Assembly (NCBI RefSeq): GCF_001647715.1
Contig: NZ_CP015600.1
Location: 4,526,001-4,590,000 of the forward strand
Length of the DNA: 64,000 nt
Source: Pseudomonas antarctica
GTDB taxonomy: Bacteria > Pseudomonadota > Gammaproteobacteria > Pseudomonadales > Pseudomonadaceae
Direction of reading: 5' to 3'
Both the position numbers and the translations under genes were made by a program. Of this stretch, positions 45,157 to 54,663 are shown one piece after another; within the stretch, counting starts at the first letter, position 1; every line of letters begins with the position of its first letter. Below the pieces are notes generated by a model that was given only the letters and a program-made list of their open reading frames with translations, made no database searches and was not told the DNA's origin.

Positions 45157-45966
45157 TTAGCCCGCGACCATTTCCGCTTTTAGCTGTGCCTCTTTTGCCT
45201 GCGCATCCGCCAACCGATACAACTCGATATGCCCATCCCAGTGCTCGATCAACGCCGTGCACGACTCCACCCAATCCCCGCAGTTGAGGTAATCCACCTC
45301 ACCGACCTTGCGAATCTCCGCATGGTGGATATGCCCACACACCACGCCATGCAGCTCACGCTTGGTCACTTCGTGGGCGATCGCCTCTTCGAAATCACTG
45401 ATAAAGCTCACCGCCGTCTTGACCTTGTGCTTGAGGTACGCCGACAGCGACCAGTAGCCATAGCCATACCGCGCACGCCAGTGATTGAGCCAGCGGTTCA
45501 GCGTCAGCGTGAACTCGTAAGCCGAATCCCCGAGAAACGCCAACCAGCGATGGTAACGGGTGATCACATCGAATTGGTCGCCGTGAATCACCAGCAGGTG
45601 GCGGCCATCAGCGGTGACGTGCACAGCCTCGTCCACCAACTGGATATTACCCAGGATCAGCTTGGAATAACGCCGTAGAAATTCGTCATGGTTGCCGGTG
45701 ACGTAGATCACCTCGGTGCCGCGCTTGGCCATGGTCAGCAGCCGGCGGATCACGTTGGTGTGGGCCTGGGGCCAATACATGCCGCCACGCATCTTCCAGC
45801 CGTCGATGATGTCGCCGACCAGGTACACCTTGTCGGCGTGATAGCCCTTGAGGAACTGTGACAAGTGCTCGGCCTGGCAATCCCGGGTGCCCAGGTGCAC
45901 GTCGGAAATCCACAGGGTACGCACCCGTTGCTTACGGCTGGGCTTGACGAACTCGGCACTGGTCAT
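45157..45966 (-). CDS. UDP-2,3-diacylglucosamine diphosphatase-like metallophosphoesterase
   Basis: A 269-aa calcineurin-type phosphoesterase with all metal motifs: SDVHLG, GDIIDGW, GNHDEF, HGDQFD and GHIHHAE. This matches the LpxH-related family. P. aeruginosa-type genomes also carry a canonical lpxH elsewhere, so its true substrate is not certain. The start at 45966 has GAGGG 6 nt upstream; the ATG at 45970-45972 touches the ribosome site. Confidence 0.85.
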   Translation of the reverse strand: MTSAEFVKPSRKQRVRTLWISDVHLGTRDCQAEHLSQFLKGYHADKVYLVGDIIDGWKMRGGMYWPQAHTNVIRRLLTMAKRGTEVIYVTGNHDEFLRRYSKLILGNIQLVDEAVHVTADGRHLLVIHGDQFDVITRYHRWLAFLGDSAYEFTLTLNRWLNHWRARYGYGYWSLSAYLKHKVKTAVSFISDFEEAIAHEVTKRELHGVVCGHIHHAEIRKVGEVDYLNCGDWVESCTALIEHWDGHIELYRLADAQAKEAQLKAEMVAG

Positions 45967-46103
45967 GGGCATCCCTCGACGGTGTTTTCGCGAGCTTGCA
46001 CCCTTGCGATTAATAGCCCATGACAGGCGTGCGTCAGTCTGATGACAGCGTTTGCTGGCCGCAAAGCGTTGTAGACTGGCGCCATGCTGCCCAGGAGACC
46101 GCG

Positions 46104-46853
46104 ATGAGACCGACCCTCACGCTGCGCCACTACATCGAAGCCCCCCTCGCCCACAGCCATGATCATGCGCAGTTGGTGTTCGGACTGTCCGGGCACCTGG
46201 ACCTGGAAGTCGACGGCCATGGCAGCCAGGTGCACGAAAGCAGCGTGATGGTGCTGCCCTTCTCCGCCCACCATACCTGCGGCAGTCGCGATGGCAGCCG
46301 CTGCCTGGTGCTGGATGTGCCCACCGAACACTGGGTGGTGCAATCCTTGGGAGACCATGCCGACGCCAGCCGCCGCCTGCTCAATCAACCGGCACGCCTG
46401 GCCCTGGACTCCCGGCAAAGCCAGTTGGTGCAATGGCTGGCGCACAGCCCGGTGGATGATCCGCTGATCGTGCAGCAAGGCGCAGTGTTGTTACTGGCCA
46501 GCCTCAATCACCCGCTGGCCCGCCCGATGCAGGGCAAGCGCCTGCCCTATGCGGCATTCAACGCGCACATCGAGCGGCACGCCGCGCGCCCGCTGCAGGT
46601 GGCCGACCTGGCACGGATTGCCGAGCTTTCAGTGGCGCGCCTGCATGCACGCTTTATGGCGGAGTGCGGACAAACGCCGATGGACTATCTACGCAGCCGT
46701 CGCTTGCACATGGCGCTCGGGCTTCTACGTGAGACACCCCTGGCCATTGGCGACATCGCCGAACGCGTCGGCTATGCCTCGCAAAGTGCATTCTCTGCCG
46801 CCATGCTGCGCGAATTCGGCGCCTCACCCGGGGCGTTGCGGCGGGCGGCCTGA
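46104..46853 (+). CDS. AraC family transcriptional regulator
   Basis: A 249-aa product with an N-terminal cupin-like domain (HYIEAPLAHSHDHAQLVFGLSGHLDLEVDG) and a C-terminal AraC-type double helix-turn-helix (VADLARIAELSVARLHARFMAECGQTPMDYLRSRRLHMALGLLRETPLAIGDIAERVGYASQSAFSAAMLREFG). The ATG at 46104 has AGGAGA nearby. The EamA transporter gene follows 99 bp downstream and is a possible target; the effector is unknown. Confidence 0.92.
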   Translation: MRPTLTLRHYIEAPLAHSHDHAQLVFGLSGHLDLEVDGHGSQVHESSVMVLPFSAHHTCGSRDGSRCLVLDVPTEHWVVQSLGDHADASRRLLNQPARLALDSRQSQLVQWLAHSPVDDPLIVQQGAVLLLASLNHPLARPMQGKRLPYAAFNAHIERHAARPLQVADLARIAELSVARLHARFMAECGQTPMDYLRSRRLHMALGLLRETPLAIGDIAERVGYASQSAFSAAMLREFGASPGALRRAA

Positions 46854-46952
46854 CAAGAGCCTTGCGTTAATCACCGCGAGCGTCGCGACAGACACCGACG
46901 CCCTCGACCCTCTAGACTGCGATGCTGACACTCCGTTGTTTCAAGGATCGCA

Positions 46953-47837
46953 ATGACTCCCCGTTCAGCCCTCGGCGCCCTGCATATCGGCGCATTGATG
47001 TTTGGCCTTACCGGCGTATTCGGCAAGCTGGCGGCCGCCTCGCCCGCCATCATTGTGTTTGGCCGCGCCGCCTTTGCCGTGCTCGCCCTGGCGGTGTTTG
47101 CCCGATTCGCCAGCAATACCACCTGGAAAAAACTGCAGATGCGCGACTGGCGTCGGCTGCTGGTCAGCGGCGTGTTGCTGGCAGCGCACTGGGTGACCTT
47201 CTTTATTGCAGTCAAAGTCGCCGGGGTCGCCGTCGCCACGCTCGGCTTTACCGCATTCCCGGCCTTTACCGTGATTCTCGAAGGGCTGATCTTCCGTGAG
47301 CGCATTCGCGCCAATGAAATCCTGCTGGTGGTACTGGTCAGCATCGGCCTGGTGTTGGTGACTCCAGACTTCAACCTTGCCAGTGCCGCCACCGGCGGCT
47401 TGCTGTGGGGCATCGCCTCAGGGCTGCTGTTTTCACTGCTGTCGCTGAACAATCGCGCCAGTTCTGGGCGCATCCCGGCGGTGCAGGCAGCACTGTGCCA
47501 GAACGTCGTGGTTGCGGCCTGCCTGTTGCCCGTGGCAGCGCCGGGGCTGGCGGATGTGCGGGCCTTGGACTGGTTGTGGATCGGGCTGCTCGGGGTTTTC
47601 TGTACGGGCCTGGCCCACAGCCTGTTTGTCGCCAGCCTCGCGGTGATCAAGGCACGCACGGCGTCGGTGGTGTTTGCCATGGAGCCGGTCTACGGCATCA
47701 CTGCGGCGTGGCTGCTGTTTGCCGAAACCCCGACGTTGCGCATGATGCTGGGGGGCGCACTGATCATCGTCGCCATCGTGCTTTCGGGGCTGATGGGCAG
47801 TGCCAGCCAGGCCAAACAGCCCGCTGCAACGGCATGA
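46953..47837 (+). CDS. EamA/DMT family transporter
   Basis: A 294-aa inner-membrane protein with about ten membrane segments in two EamA repeats (about 10-140 and 150-285). AAGGA precedes the ATG. The closing pattern (VVFAMEPVYGITAAWLLFAETPTLRMMLGGALIIVAIVLSGL) is typical. The substrate cannot be told from sequence. It lies after the AraC gene and converges on the SelW-like gene with a 3-bp gap. Confidence 0.9.
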   Translation: MTPRSALGALHIGALMFGLTGVFGKLAAASPAIIVFGRAAFAVLALAVFARFASNTTWKKLQMRDWRRLLVSGVLLAAHWVTFFIAVKVAGVAVATLGFTAFPAFTVILEGLIFRERIRANEILLVVLVSIGLVLVTPDFNLASAATGGLLWGIASGLLFSLLSLNNRASSGRIPAVQAALCQNVVVAACLLPVAAPGLADVRALDWLWIGLLGVFCTGLAHSLFVASLAVIKARTASVVFAMEPVYGITAAWLLFAETPTLRMMLGGALIIVAIVLSGLMGSASQAKQPAATA

Positions 47838-47840
47838 CCT

Positions 47841-48128
47841 TCAGGCGTTACGATCGTTGTGACCCAAATCCCGCTGCGGGTCGATCTGATCGCGCACGCG
47901 CTGTTTAAGCACTTTGGCTTCAGGGAAGCCACCGTCCGCCTTGCGCTCCCAGATCTGCACGCCGTCACAGGTGATACGAAACGCGCCACCGGTGGCCGGT
48001 TCCAGCGTCACGCGCCCGAGGTCGTCGCAGAACGTGCTCAACAACTCCTGGGCCAGCCATGCGGCGCGCAGCAGCCACTGGCACTGGGTGCAATACGTAA
48101 TGACGATCTCGGGTTTGCTTGCAGACAT
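47841..48128 (-). CDS. SelT/SelW/Rdx family small protein
   Basis: A 95-aa thioredoxin-like protein with an N-terminal CxxC (ITYCTQCQWLLRAAWLAQELL) and the C-terminal Rdx pattern (GAFRITCDGVQIWERKADGGFPEAKVLKQRVRDQI). In bacteria the selenocysteine is replaced by Cys, as here. The start MSASKP at 48128 is chosen since the frame beyond overlaps plpD. Role in redox control is inferred from the family only. Confidence 0.88.
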   Translation of the reverse strand: MSASKPEIVITYCTQCQWLLRAAWLAQELLSTFCDDLGRVTLEPATGGAFRITCDGVQIWERKADGGFPEAKVLKQRVRDQIDPQRDLGHNDRNA

Positions 48129-48208
48129 AATTTGAGAGGTTCCTGGCGTAACGGGCTCGGAGGATCGAGTGGCTATAATACCGGTCTTTATCGCCCAGCC
48201 CGAGATAC

Positions 48209-50401
48209 ATGATGCGCCGCCTGTTGTCCTGCCTTTTCCTGTGCCTGCTCCCGCTCCTTGCCAACGCCGTTGAAACACCACGCCCCAAAATCGGCCTGGT
48301 GTTGTCCGGCGGCGCCGCCCGTGGCCTGGCGCATATTGGCGTGCTCAAGGCCCTGGAAGAGCAAGGTATTCAGATCGATGCCATTGCCGGCACCAGCATG
48401 GGCGCGGTGATTGGCGGTTTGTACGCCTCGGGCTACAAAATAGATGAGCTGGAAAAGCTCGCGCTGAATATCGATTGGCAGCAGGCGTTGTCCGATGCGC
48501 CACCGCGGGAGGATGTACCGTTTCGACGCAAACAGGATGACCGGGATTTCCTGGTCAAACAAAAACTCAGTTTCCGCGACGACGGCAGTCTGGGCCTGCC
48601 GCTCGGCGTGATACAGGGCCAGAACCTGGCCCTGCTGCTGGAAAGTATGTTCGCTCACGCCAGCAACACGCGTAATTTCGACAAGCTGCCGATCCCGTTC
48701 CGCGCAGTGGCCACCGACATCACCACCGGCGAAAAAGTGGTGTTCAACAAAGGCCACCTGCCCCAGGTGATCCGCGCCAGCATGTCGATCCCCGCCGTGT
48801 TCGCCCCGGTGGAGCTGGACGGACGGCTGCTGGTGGACGGCGGCATGACCGACAACATCCCGCTGGATGTGGCCCGGGAGATGGGTGTCGACATCGCTAT
48901 CGTGGTGGATATCGGTACGCCGCTGCGTTCACGTAAACAACTGGCGACAGTGGTAGACGTGCTCAACCAGTCCATCACCCTGATGACCCGACGCAATTCC
49001 GAGGAGCAACTCAAGGCCTTGCATCCGAAGGACGTGCTGATCCAGCCGCCCCTGGCTGCCTATGGCGTTACGGACTTTGGCCGCGCCAAGGACATGATCG
49101 ACGCCGGCTACCGCGCCACCCGCGCGCTCGATGTACGCCTGGCACATCTGCGCCCCGCAGAGCCGGTCGACCCGCAACTGGTGGAGGCACGCACCCCTGG
49201 CGAACGCACGCCGATAATCACCGCGATCAAAGTGGAGAACGACTCGAAAGTCAGCGATGACGTGATCCGCTATTACATCCGCCAAACCCTGGGCGAGCCG
49301 CTGAACCTGGACCGCCTGCAAACCGATATGGGCACGTTGTACGGCCTGGATTACTTCGAGCAGGTGCAATACCGCGTGGTGAAAAAGGGCCCGGACAACA
49401 CCCTGGTCATCAGCGCACGCGGCAAACGCAGCGGCACCGATTATCTGCGCCTGGGCCTCAACCTGTCGGATGACATGCGCGGCGACAGCGCCTACAACCT
49501 CGGCGCCAGTTACCGCATGAACGGCATCAACCGTCTCGGCGCTGAATGGCTGACACGGGTACAGATTGGCGATCGTCAGGAACTGTACAGCGAGTTCTAC
49601 CAACCGCTGGATGTGGGCTCACGTTACTTCGTCGCGCCCTATATCAGTGCCCAGGCGCAGAACGTTGATCTGGTTCTGGACAGCGACCCCATCGCCGAAT
49701 ACCGCCTGGAGCGCTACGGTTTTGGCCTGAATGTGGGGCGACAGATTGGCAACAGCGGCGAAATTCGCTTCGGCGTCGGCGAAGCCTGGGGCAAGGCGGA
49801 TGTGCGCATTGGCGAGCGCGACCTGCCAAGCGTGAGCTTCAGCGAGGGTTTCTATGAGCTGAAATACTCCTTCGACTCGCTGGACAACGTGTACTTCCCC
49901 CACACCGGCGAAGACATCGGCCTGGCCTTCCGCGAGTTCGCACCTGGCCTGGGCTCGGACCAACGCTACCGCCAGTGGGAGTTCAAGCTGGACAAGGCCA
50001 TGAGCCACGGCCCGGACACGCTGATACTGGGCGGTCGCTACGGGCGCACGCTGGATAAATCCGACGTGGTAATTTCCAGCTTCCTGCTCGGCGGTGCACG
50101 GCAATTATCGGGCTTTCGCGAAGACTCGATCTCGGGGCAGAACATCGCGCTGATGCGTGCGGTGTACTACCGCCGCCTGACACCGCGCTCGTACCTGCCA
50201 CTGGATTTCCCGCTGTACCTCGGAGCCTCGTTGGAACGCGGCCGCGCGTGGAACAACGACAATCAGTTCGACAGTGGGTATATCAATGCCGCGAGTATAT
50301 TCCTCGGGTTTGATACGCCGCTGGGGCCGCTGAATTTCAGCTATGGGTTCAATGATGATAAGCAGCAGGCGGTGTACCTGAACCTGGGCCAGACCTTCTA
50401 A
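48209..50401 (+). CDS. plpD: Patatin-like type Vd autotransporter phospholipase PlpD
   Basis: PlpD secretes its own patatin phospholipase domain through a fused barrel. The 730-aa precursor has a signal peptide (1-20), a patatin domain (about 25-310) with oxyanion GGAARG, nucleophile S63 in GTSMG and catalytic D210 in VDGGMTDN, a POTRA-like linker (about 335-400) and a C-terminal Omp85-type barrel ending in GQTF. P. aeruginosa PlpD is 728 aa. ATGs at 48209 and 48212 are both possible. Confidence 0.94.
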   Translation: MMRRLLSCLFLCLLPLLANAVETPRPKIGLVLSGGAARGLAHIGVLKALEEQGIQIDAIAGTSMGAVIGGLYASGYKIDELEKLALNIDWQQALSDAPPREDVPFRRKQDDRDFLVKQKLSFRDDGSLGLPLGVIQGQNLALLLESMFAHASNTRNFDKLPIPFRAVATDITTGEKVVFNKGHLPQVIRASMSIPAVFAPVELDGRLLVDGGMTDNIPLDVAREMGVDIAIVVDIGTPLRSRKQLATVVDVLNQSITLMTRRNSEEQLKALHPKDVLIQPPLAAYGVTDFGRAKDMIDAGYRATRALDVRLAHLRPAEPVDPQLVEARTPGERTPIITAIKVENDSKVSDDVIRYYIRQTLGEPLNLDRLQTDMGTLYGLDYFEQVQYRVVKKGPDNTLVISARGKRSGTDYLRLGLNLSDDMRGDSAYNLGASYRMNGINRLGAEWLTRVQIGDRQELYSEFYQPLDVGSRYFVAPYISAQAQNVDLVLDSDPIAEYRLERYGFGLNVGRQIGNSGEIRFGVGEAWGKADVRIGERDLPSVSFSEGFYELKYSFDSLDNVYFPHTGEDIGLAFREFAPGLGSDQRYRQWEFKLDKAMSHGPDTLILGGRYGRTLDKSDVVISSFLLGGARQLSGFREDSISGQNIALMRAVYYRRLTPRSYLPLDFPLYLGASLERGRAWNNDNQFDSGYINAASIFLGFDTPLGPLNFSYGFNDDKQQAVYLNLGQTF

Positions 50402-50416
50402 CGCTCAACACACATC

Positions 50417-50465
50417 AAATGTGGGAAGAGCTCGTGTGGTGAGCGGGCTTGCCCCGCTCGCCACA
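50417..50465. repeat. Single REP element after plpD
   Basis: AAATGTGGGAAGAG is followed by a compact hairpin GTGGTGAGCGGGCTTGCCCCGCTCGCCAC, one REP unit rather than a pair. It lies between the convergent plpD and MarR genes and could act as a terminator-like stem. Confidence 0.75.
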
Positions 50466-50497
50466 ACAACCCTGCCCGACATTAGTCAGGCGCTACC

Positions 50498-50932
50498 TCA
50501 GGGCTTTTCCAGATTCGCCAAAATATGCCCGTGCACACGCATGCACACGCGCAAATCCTCTTCATCCACGCCCACAAACAACTCGTGGCGCAAGGCCGTG
50601 GCAATGGTTTCAATCTGCTCGATCAAGGGGCGGGCGGTGTCGCACAGCAGAATGCGCTTGGCTCGCCGGTCTTCCAGCACGGCTTGGCGTTGCACCAGGC
50701 CTTGGCCTTCCAGGCTGTCGAGCAGGCGTGCGAGGGTCGGGCCTTCTACCCCAACACTTTGTGCCAATTCGCGTTGGGTGGGTGCTTCCTCGAAACGGGC
50801 CAGGTGCAACAGCACCAGCCAACGCGCCTGGGACAAACCCAGGCCCGCCAAACGGCGGTCCAGCTCGGCGCGCCAACCTCGGGACATTTGCGCCAACTGC
50901 ATGCCAAAGCGGTGTTGATCGGTTAAAGGCAT
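50498..50932 (-). CDS. MarR/SlyA family transcriptional regulator
   Basis: A 144-aa MarR-type winged-helix protein (LSQARWLVLLHLARFEEAPTQRELAQSVGVEGPTLARLLDSLEGQGLVQRQAVLEDRRAKRILLCD). The recognition helix and DRR wing are clear. A 17-bp near-palindrome 34 nt upstream of the start suggests self-control. Ligand and targets are unknown. Confidence 0.93.
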   Translation of the reverse strand: MPLTDQHRFGMQLAQMSRGWRAELDRRLAGLGLSQARWLVLLHLARFEEAPTQRELAQSVGVEGPTLARLLDSLEGQGLVQRQAVLEDRRAKRILLCDTARPLIEQIETIATALRHELFVGVDEEDLRVCMRVHGHILANLEKP

Positions 50933-50965
50933 AAAAAACTCGTGGGTTAGACTGAAAATAAAGTG

Positions 50966-50982
50966 TGGCTAATTATTAGTCA
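50966..50982. promoter_or_regulatory. Candidate MarR operator
   Basis: TGGCTAAT-T-ATTAGTCA is an inverted repeat with one mismatch in each 8-bp arm pair. It resembles SlyA/MarR sites (TTAG...CTAA type) and lies in the promoter region of the MarR gene. Confidence 0.5.
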
Positions 50983-51053
50983 GCTAAGCATGAGCCATGC
51001 CATGAGGCAAGAGTTGCTATGTTCTGATTCGTTACATTGTCGTAATTGGCACA

Positions 51054-53180
51054 TTAAATTTCGAATTCCGACTGTAAAGCGGCACGCACGCAATACAAAA
51101 CACCTTCCGGAACACGCCCGGTAAACAGCGGCGCGATCTCCGCAACAGGTGGCAATTCGCCTTCTCCGTCGAGGAAGGCGTCCTGGATTTCACCGAGCAG
51201 ATCTTCCGGCAAATCAAGGGCCTGCTCCAGCGACAACTGCTGCTTGCCAATGGATTCAGCCAGCAAGGTGTAGACGTTTTTTTCCGAGCATTGCAGTTGG
51301 CCGGCGATCTGGATCGGAGTCATGCCGGCACGCGCCAGGCTGATCAGTTCGTGGCGAATATCGGCGACTTCCTTCGGCGCTTCGGCCTGGCCGCCGAGCA
51401 CTTCAAGGAAGGCCTGCCCGTAGCGTTCCAGTTTGCGTGCACCCACGCCACTGACCCTGCCCATTTCTGCCAGGGTGGTCGGCTGTTCGCGCAGCATCTC
51501 CAGCAAGGTGGAGTCGGGGAAAATAACGTAAGGCGGCACACTGTGCTCTTGCGCCAGTTTGCGCCGCAGGGTGCGCAAGGCTTCCCACTGCTCGCGTTCT
51601 TCGCCACGCACCAACTGGCTGGCCTGGCTGGTGCTGCTTTTGGCGGTGGTCTGCGGCTTGAGGTCGCGACGCAGCTCAAGGCTCACTTCGCCCTTGAGCA
51701 AAGGCCGGCAACTGTCATTCAGGCGCAGGCCGCCATAACCTTCCAGGTCGATATCCACTAAGCCGCGCGCCACCATCTGCCGGAACAGTGACCGCCACTC
51801 GCCCTCTGCACGGGCCTTGCCCACGCCGTAGACCGAGAGTTTTTCGTGGCCGAAGCTGCGTACCTTTTCGTTGTCCTTGCCCAGCAATACATCCACCAGA
51901 TGGCCAACGCCATAACGCTGGCCGGTGCGGTAGATGGCCGAGAGGGCCTGACGCGCCGGCTCGGTGGCGTCCCAGGTCTGCACACCATCCACGCAGTTGT
52001 CACAGTGGCCGCACGGCTCGGGCATGTCCTCGTCGAAGTAAGCCAGCAATGTTTGGCGGCGGCAGCGGGTCTCTTCGCACAATGACAGCATGGCGTCGAG
52101 CTTGTGCTGCTCAAGGCGCTTGTGACGCTCGTCGCCTTCGGAGTTCTGCAGCATCTGCTTGAGCATCACCACGTCTTGCAGGCCATAGACCATCCAGGCA
52201 TCTGCGGGCAGGCCATCACGGCCGGCGCGACCGGTTTCCTGGTAGTACGCCTCAAGGGATTTGGGCAGGTCCATGTGCGCCACAAAACGCACGTTGGATT
52301 TGTCGATGCCCATGCCGAAGGCGATGGTCGCGACCATGATCAGGCCTTCCTCGTTGAGGAAGCGTTTCTGGTGCGCAGAGCGCGTTTCATTCGGCAGGCC
52401 CGCGTGGTACGGCAGCGCCGGGTAGCCTTGCTCGCAGAGGAACGCGGCCACTTCATCCACCTTCTTGCGCGACAGGCAATACACAATGCCCGCATCACTG
52501 CGCCGCTCGGACAGGAACGCCAGCAACTGCTTGCGCGGCTGTTCCTTGGGCACGATGCGGTAGAAAATATTCGGCCGGTCGAAACTCGACAGGAAGCGCT
52601 CGGCATTCTGCAAATGCAGACGCTCGACGATTTCTTCACGGGTCCGTTTGTCGGCGGTGGCTGTCAGCGCGATACGCGGCACGTCAGGGAACAGCTCGGC
52701 CAACTGGCCCAGTTGCAAATATTCGCGACGGAAATCATGGCCCCATTGAGACACGCAGTGGGCTTCATCAATGGCGAACAGCGCGATCTCCAGGCTCTGC
52801 AAGAAGGCCAGCATGCGCGGCTGCACCAGTCGCTCGGGGGCCAGGTAAAGCATCTTTACTTCACCGCGCTTGATTCGCGCGGCCAGGTCGCGCTGTTGCT
52901 CAGCGCTGAGGGTGGAGTTCAAGGCCGCCGCGGCAACGCCGAGTTCCTCAAGGGTGGCAACCTGATCGTCCATCAACGCAATCAGCGGCGACACCACCAC
53001 GGCCAAGCCATTACGCAACAGCGCCGGCACCTGGAAGCACAGCGATTTACCACCGCCGGTAGGCATCAGGACCAGAGCATCACCGCCACTGGCCACGCGC
53101 TCAATGATCGCACCCTGGCGGCCACGAAAACTGTCGTAGCCGAAGATGTCCTTGAGGACGCGTTGAGCCTGCTCGAGCAT
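51054..53180 (-). CDS. recQ: ATP-dependent DNA helicase RecQ
   Basis: RecQ unwinds DNA in RecF-pathway repair. The 708-aa product has helicase motifs ([58 protein letters not shown]), the Zn-binding Cys cluster ([24 protein letters not shown]) and a C-terminal HRDC domain (about 520-600). The start MLEQAQRV at 53180 matches the family; the frame to 53243 is an extension. Confidence 0.97.
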   Translation of the reverse strand: MLEQAQRVLKDIFGYDSFRGRQGAIIERVASGGDALVLMPTGGGKSLCFQVPALLRNGLAVVVSPLIALMDDQVATLEELGVAAAALNSTLSAEQQRDLAARIKRGEVKMLYLAPERLVQPRMLAFLQSLEIALFAIDEAHCVSQWGHDFRREYLQLGQLAELFPDVPRIALTATADKRTREEIVERLHLQNAERFLSSFDRPNIFYRIVPKEQPRKQLLAFLSERRSDAGIVYCLSRKKVDEVAAFLCEQGYPALPYHAGLPNETRSAHQKRFLNEEGLIMVATIAFGMGIDKSNVRFVAHMDLPKSLEAYYQETGRAGRDGLPADAWMVYGLQDVVMLKQMLQNSEGDERHKRLEQHKLDAMLSLCEETRCRRQTLLAYFDEDMPEPCGHCDNCVDGVQTWDATEPARQALSAIYRTGQRYGVGHLVDVLLGKDNEKVRSFGHEKLSVYGVGKARAEGEWRSLFRQMVARGLVDIDLEGYGGLRLNDSCRPLLKGEVSLELRRDLKPQTTAKSSTSQASQLVRGEEREQWEALRTLRRKLAQEHSVPPYVIFPDSTLLEMLREQPTTLAEMGRVSGVGARKLERYGQAFLEVLGGQAEAPKEVADIRHELISLARAGMTPIQIAGQLQCSEKNVYTLLAESIGKQQLSLEQALDLPEDLLGEIQDAFLDGEGELPPVAEIAPLFTGRVPEGVLYCVRAALQSEFEI

Positions 53181-53456
53181 GTAAAACTCCAAAATGGTGC
53201 CGAAATCCCTCTGTACAGGCTGGCCGAAAAAACGCGGGGGCACGGGAAATAATCCGTAAGCGAAGTTTTCTCGGGTTGGCGCTTGGCCTGCAGGGGCATC
53301 ACAAAACGCGGCAGTATACCCGAGCGTTACCTCGCAAAGGGCGCCGCTGACGAATAGCGGCCGCTATCTAAAACCTGGCAAATATGCAGTGTGGCTGGCC
53401 TGGGCGCTCAAGAAAGCCTAGAATTCAGCATCGTTTATTCCCAAGGTAGCCCTTCA

Positions 53457-54044
53457 ATGTCCTTCGCTGAGCAACTAACCCGCCTGCAAGCCTTCCTCGA
53501 CGCCGATGAGCTGCATGACGAGGCGCTGGACTACGTGGCCGCTCACGGCTACCTGACCGCCTTGTCGATCTGCTCCGAAGTCGTGCCTGACCGTGAATGG
53601 ATCGACGCGCTGTTCGCCGAAGAACCTCACTACGCCGACGCCGCCCAGCGTGAGGAAATCGAATCCACCCTGCTGGCCCTCAAGGCCCATATCGGTCGCC
53701 AACTGGCTGCCGATGAGGAATTCGAACTGCCCTGCGACCTCGACCTGGGCGAAGAGCCGGATGATTCCGACCTGCGCGGCTGGTGCATCGGTTTCATGGA
53801 AGGTGTGTTCCTGCGCGAAGCCGCCTGGTTCGAAACCGCCGAAGAAGAAGTCAGCGAAATGCTGCTGCCGATCATGGTGGGTTCGGGCCTGTTCGATGAC
53901 CAGCCGGAATTCGCCGACATCGCCGCTGACGCCAACCTGATGGACGACATGATCGTACAGATCCCGGAAGCCCTGACCGCCTTGTACCTGCTGTGCAACG
54001 CGCCTGACGAAAAACCGGCGATCCTCAAGCCACGTCACCACTGA
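53457..54044 (+). CDS. YgfB/YecA-type (UPF0149) protein
   Basis: A 195-aa acidic helical protein (SFAEQLTRLQAFLDADEL...GWCIGFMEGVFLREAAWFETAEEEVSEMLLPIMVGSGLFDDQPEF) of the UPF0149 family. The GWCIGFMEG-type motif is characteristic. Function is not established for this member. It is followed within 25 bp by the YbaN-like gene and may be co-transcribed. Confidence 0.87.
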   Translation: MSFAEQLTRLQAFLDADELHDEALDYVAAHGYLTALSICSEVVPDREWIDALFAEEPHYADAAQREEIESTLLALKAHIGRQLAADEEFELPCDLDLGEEPDDSDLRGWCIGFMEGVFLREAAWFETAEEEVSEMLLPIMVGSGLFDDQPEFADIAADANLMDDMIVQIPEALTALYLLCNAPDEKPAILKPRHH

Positions 54045-54064
54045 GTCGTTTGCCCGTGGCACCC

Positions 54065-54448
54065 ATGGGCAACCGTTCGCTGCTCCTGCGTTACGTGCTG
54101 CTGGCCATCGGCTGGCTGAGCGTAGCGCTGGGGGTGATCGGCATATTCCTACCGGTCTTGCCGACCACGCCCTTCCTCTTGCTCGCCGCCGCCTGTTTCG
54201 CTCGAAGCTCCCCACGTTTCTACCACTGGCTGGTGGAACACCCGCGCCTGGGCCCATGGACCAAAGACTACCTGGACGGCAATGGCATTCCGCTCAAGGG
54301 CAAGGTCTATGCAATCGGCTTGATGTGGCTGAGCATCGGCTTCTCCTGTTACCTGGTGCCACTACCGTGGGCACGCGGGTTTATGCTGACCAGTGCCATT
54401 CTTGTAACGCTCTATATCTTGCGTCAGAAAACCTTGCCACCGCGATAA
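54065..54448 (+). CDS. YbaN family (DUF454) inner-membrane protein
   Basis: A 127-aa protein with membrane segments at the N-terminus ([40 protein letters not shown]) and C-terminus. The [30 protein letters not shown] core is the DUF454 hallmark also seen in E. coli YbaN. I use the ATG at 54065; a TTG at 54050 and a GTG at 54056 are in frame, and no ribosome site decides. Function unknown. Confidence 0.85.
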   Translation: [127 protein letters not shown]

Positions 54449-54450
54449 CG

Positions 54451-54557
54451 GTGGGCGCTGGCTTGTGGGGGGCCGGGCTTGCCCGCGACAGCATCGCCAG
54501 GCTGTAAGTGTATACACCGCGGTGCCTGAATCGCAGGCAAGCCAGCGCTCACATAAG
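54451..54557. repeat. Degenerate REPIN
   Basis: GTGGGCGCTGGCTTGTGGGGGGCCGGGCTTGCCCGCGA on the left and TCGCAGGCAAGCCAGCGCTCAC on the right give an imperfect, apparently decayed REP pair with an extra half-unit on the left. It follows the ybaN-like gene. Confidence 0.75.
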
Positions 54558-54621
54558 CCAGATCCTACACACGACCTTGGTCGACACTGACTAACCCCGA
54601 GCATCATGCGAGACTGTCCAA

Positions 54622-54648
54622 CCGGGCCTGGAATGCCCGGGTGTTTTT
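54622..54648 (+). terminator. Terminator or attenuator before the hybrid kinase gene
   Basis: CCGGGC-CTGGAAT-GCCCGG followed by TGTTTTT ends only 15 nt before the ATG of the transporter-kinase gene. It may end upstream transcription, or act as a conditional leader terminator if the kinase promoter lies further left. Confidence 0.65.
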
Positions 54649-54663
54649 ATGCTCGGAGTTACC

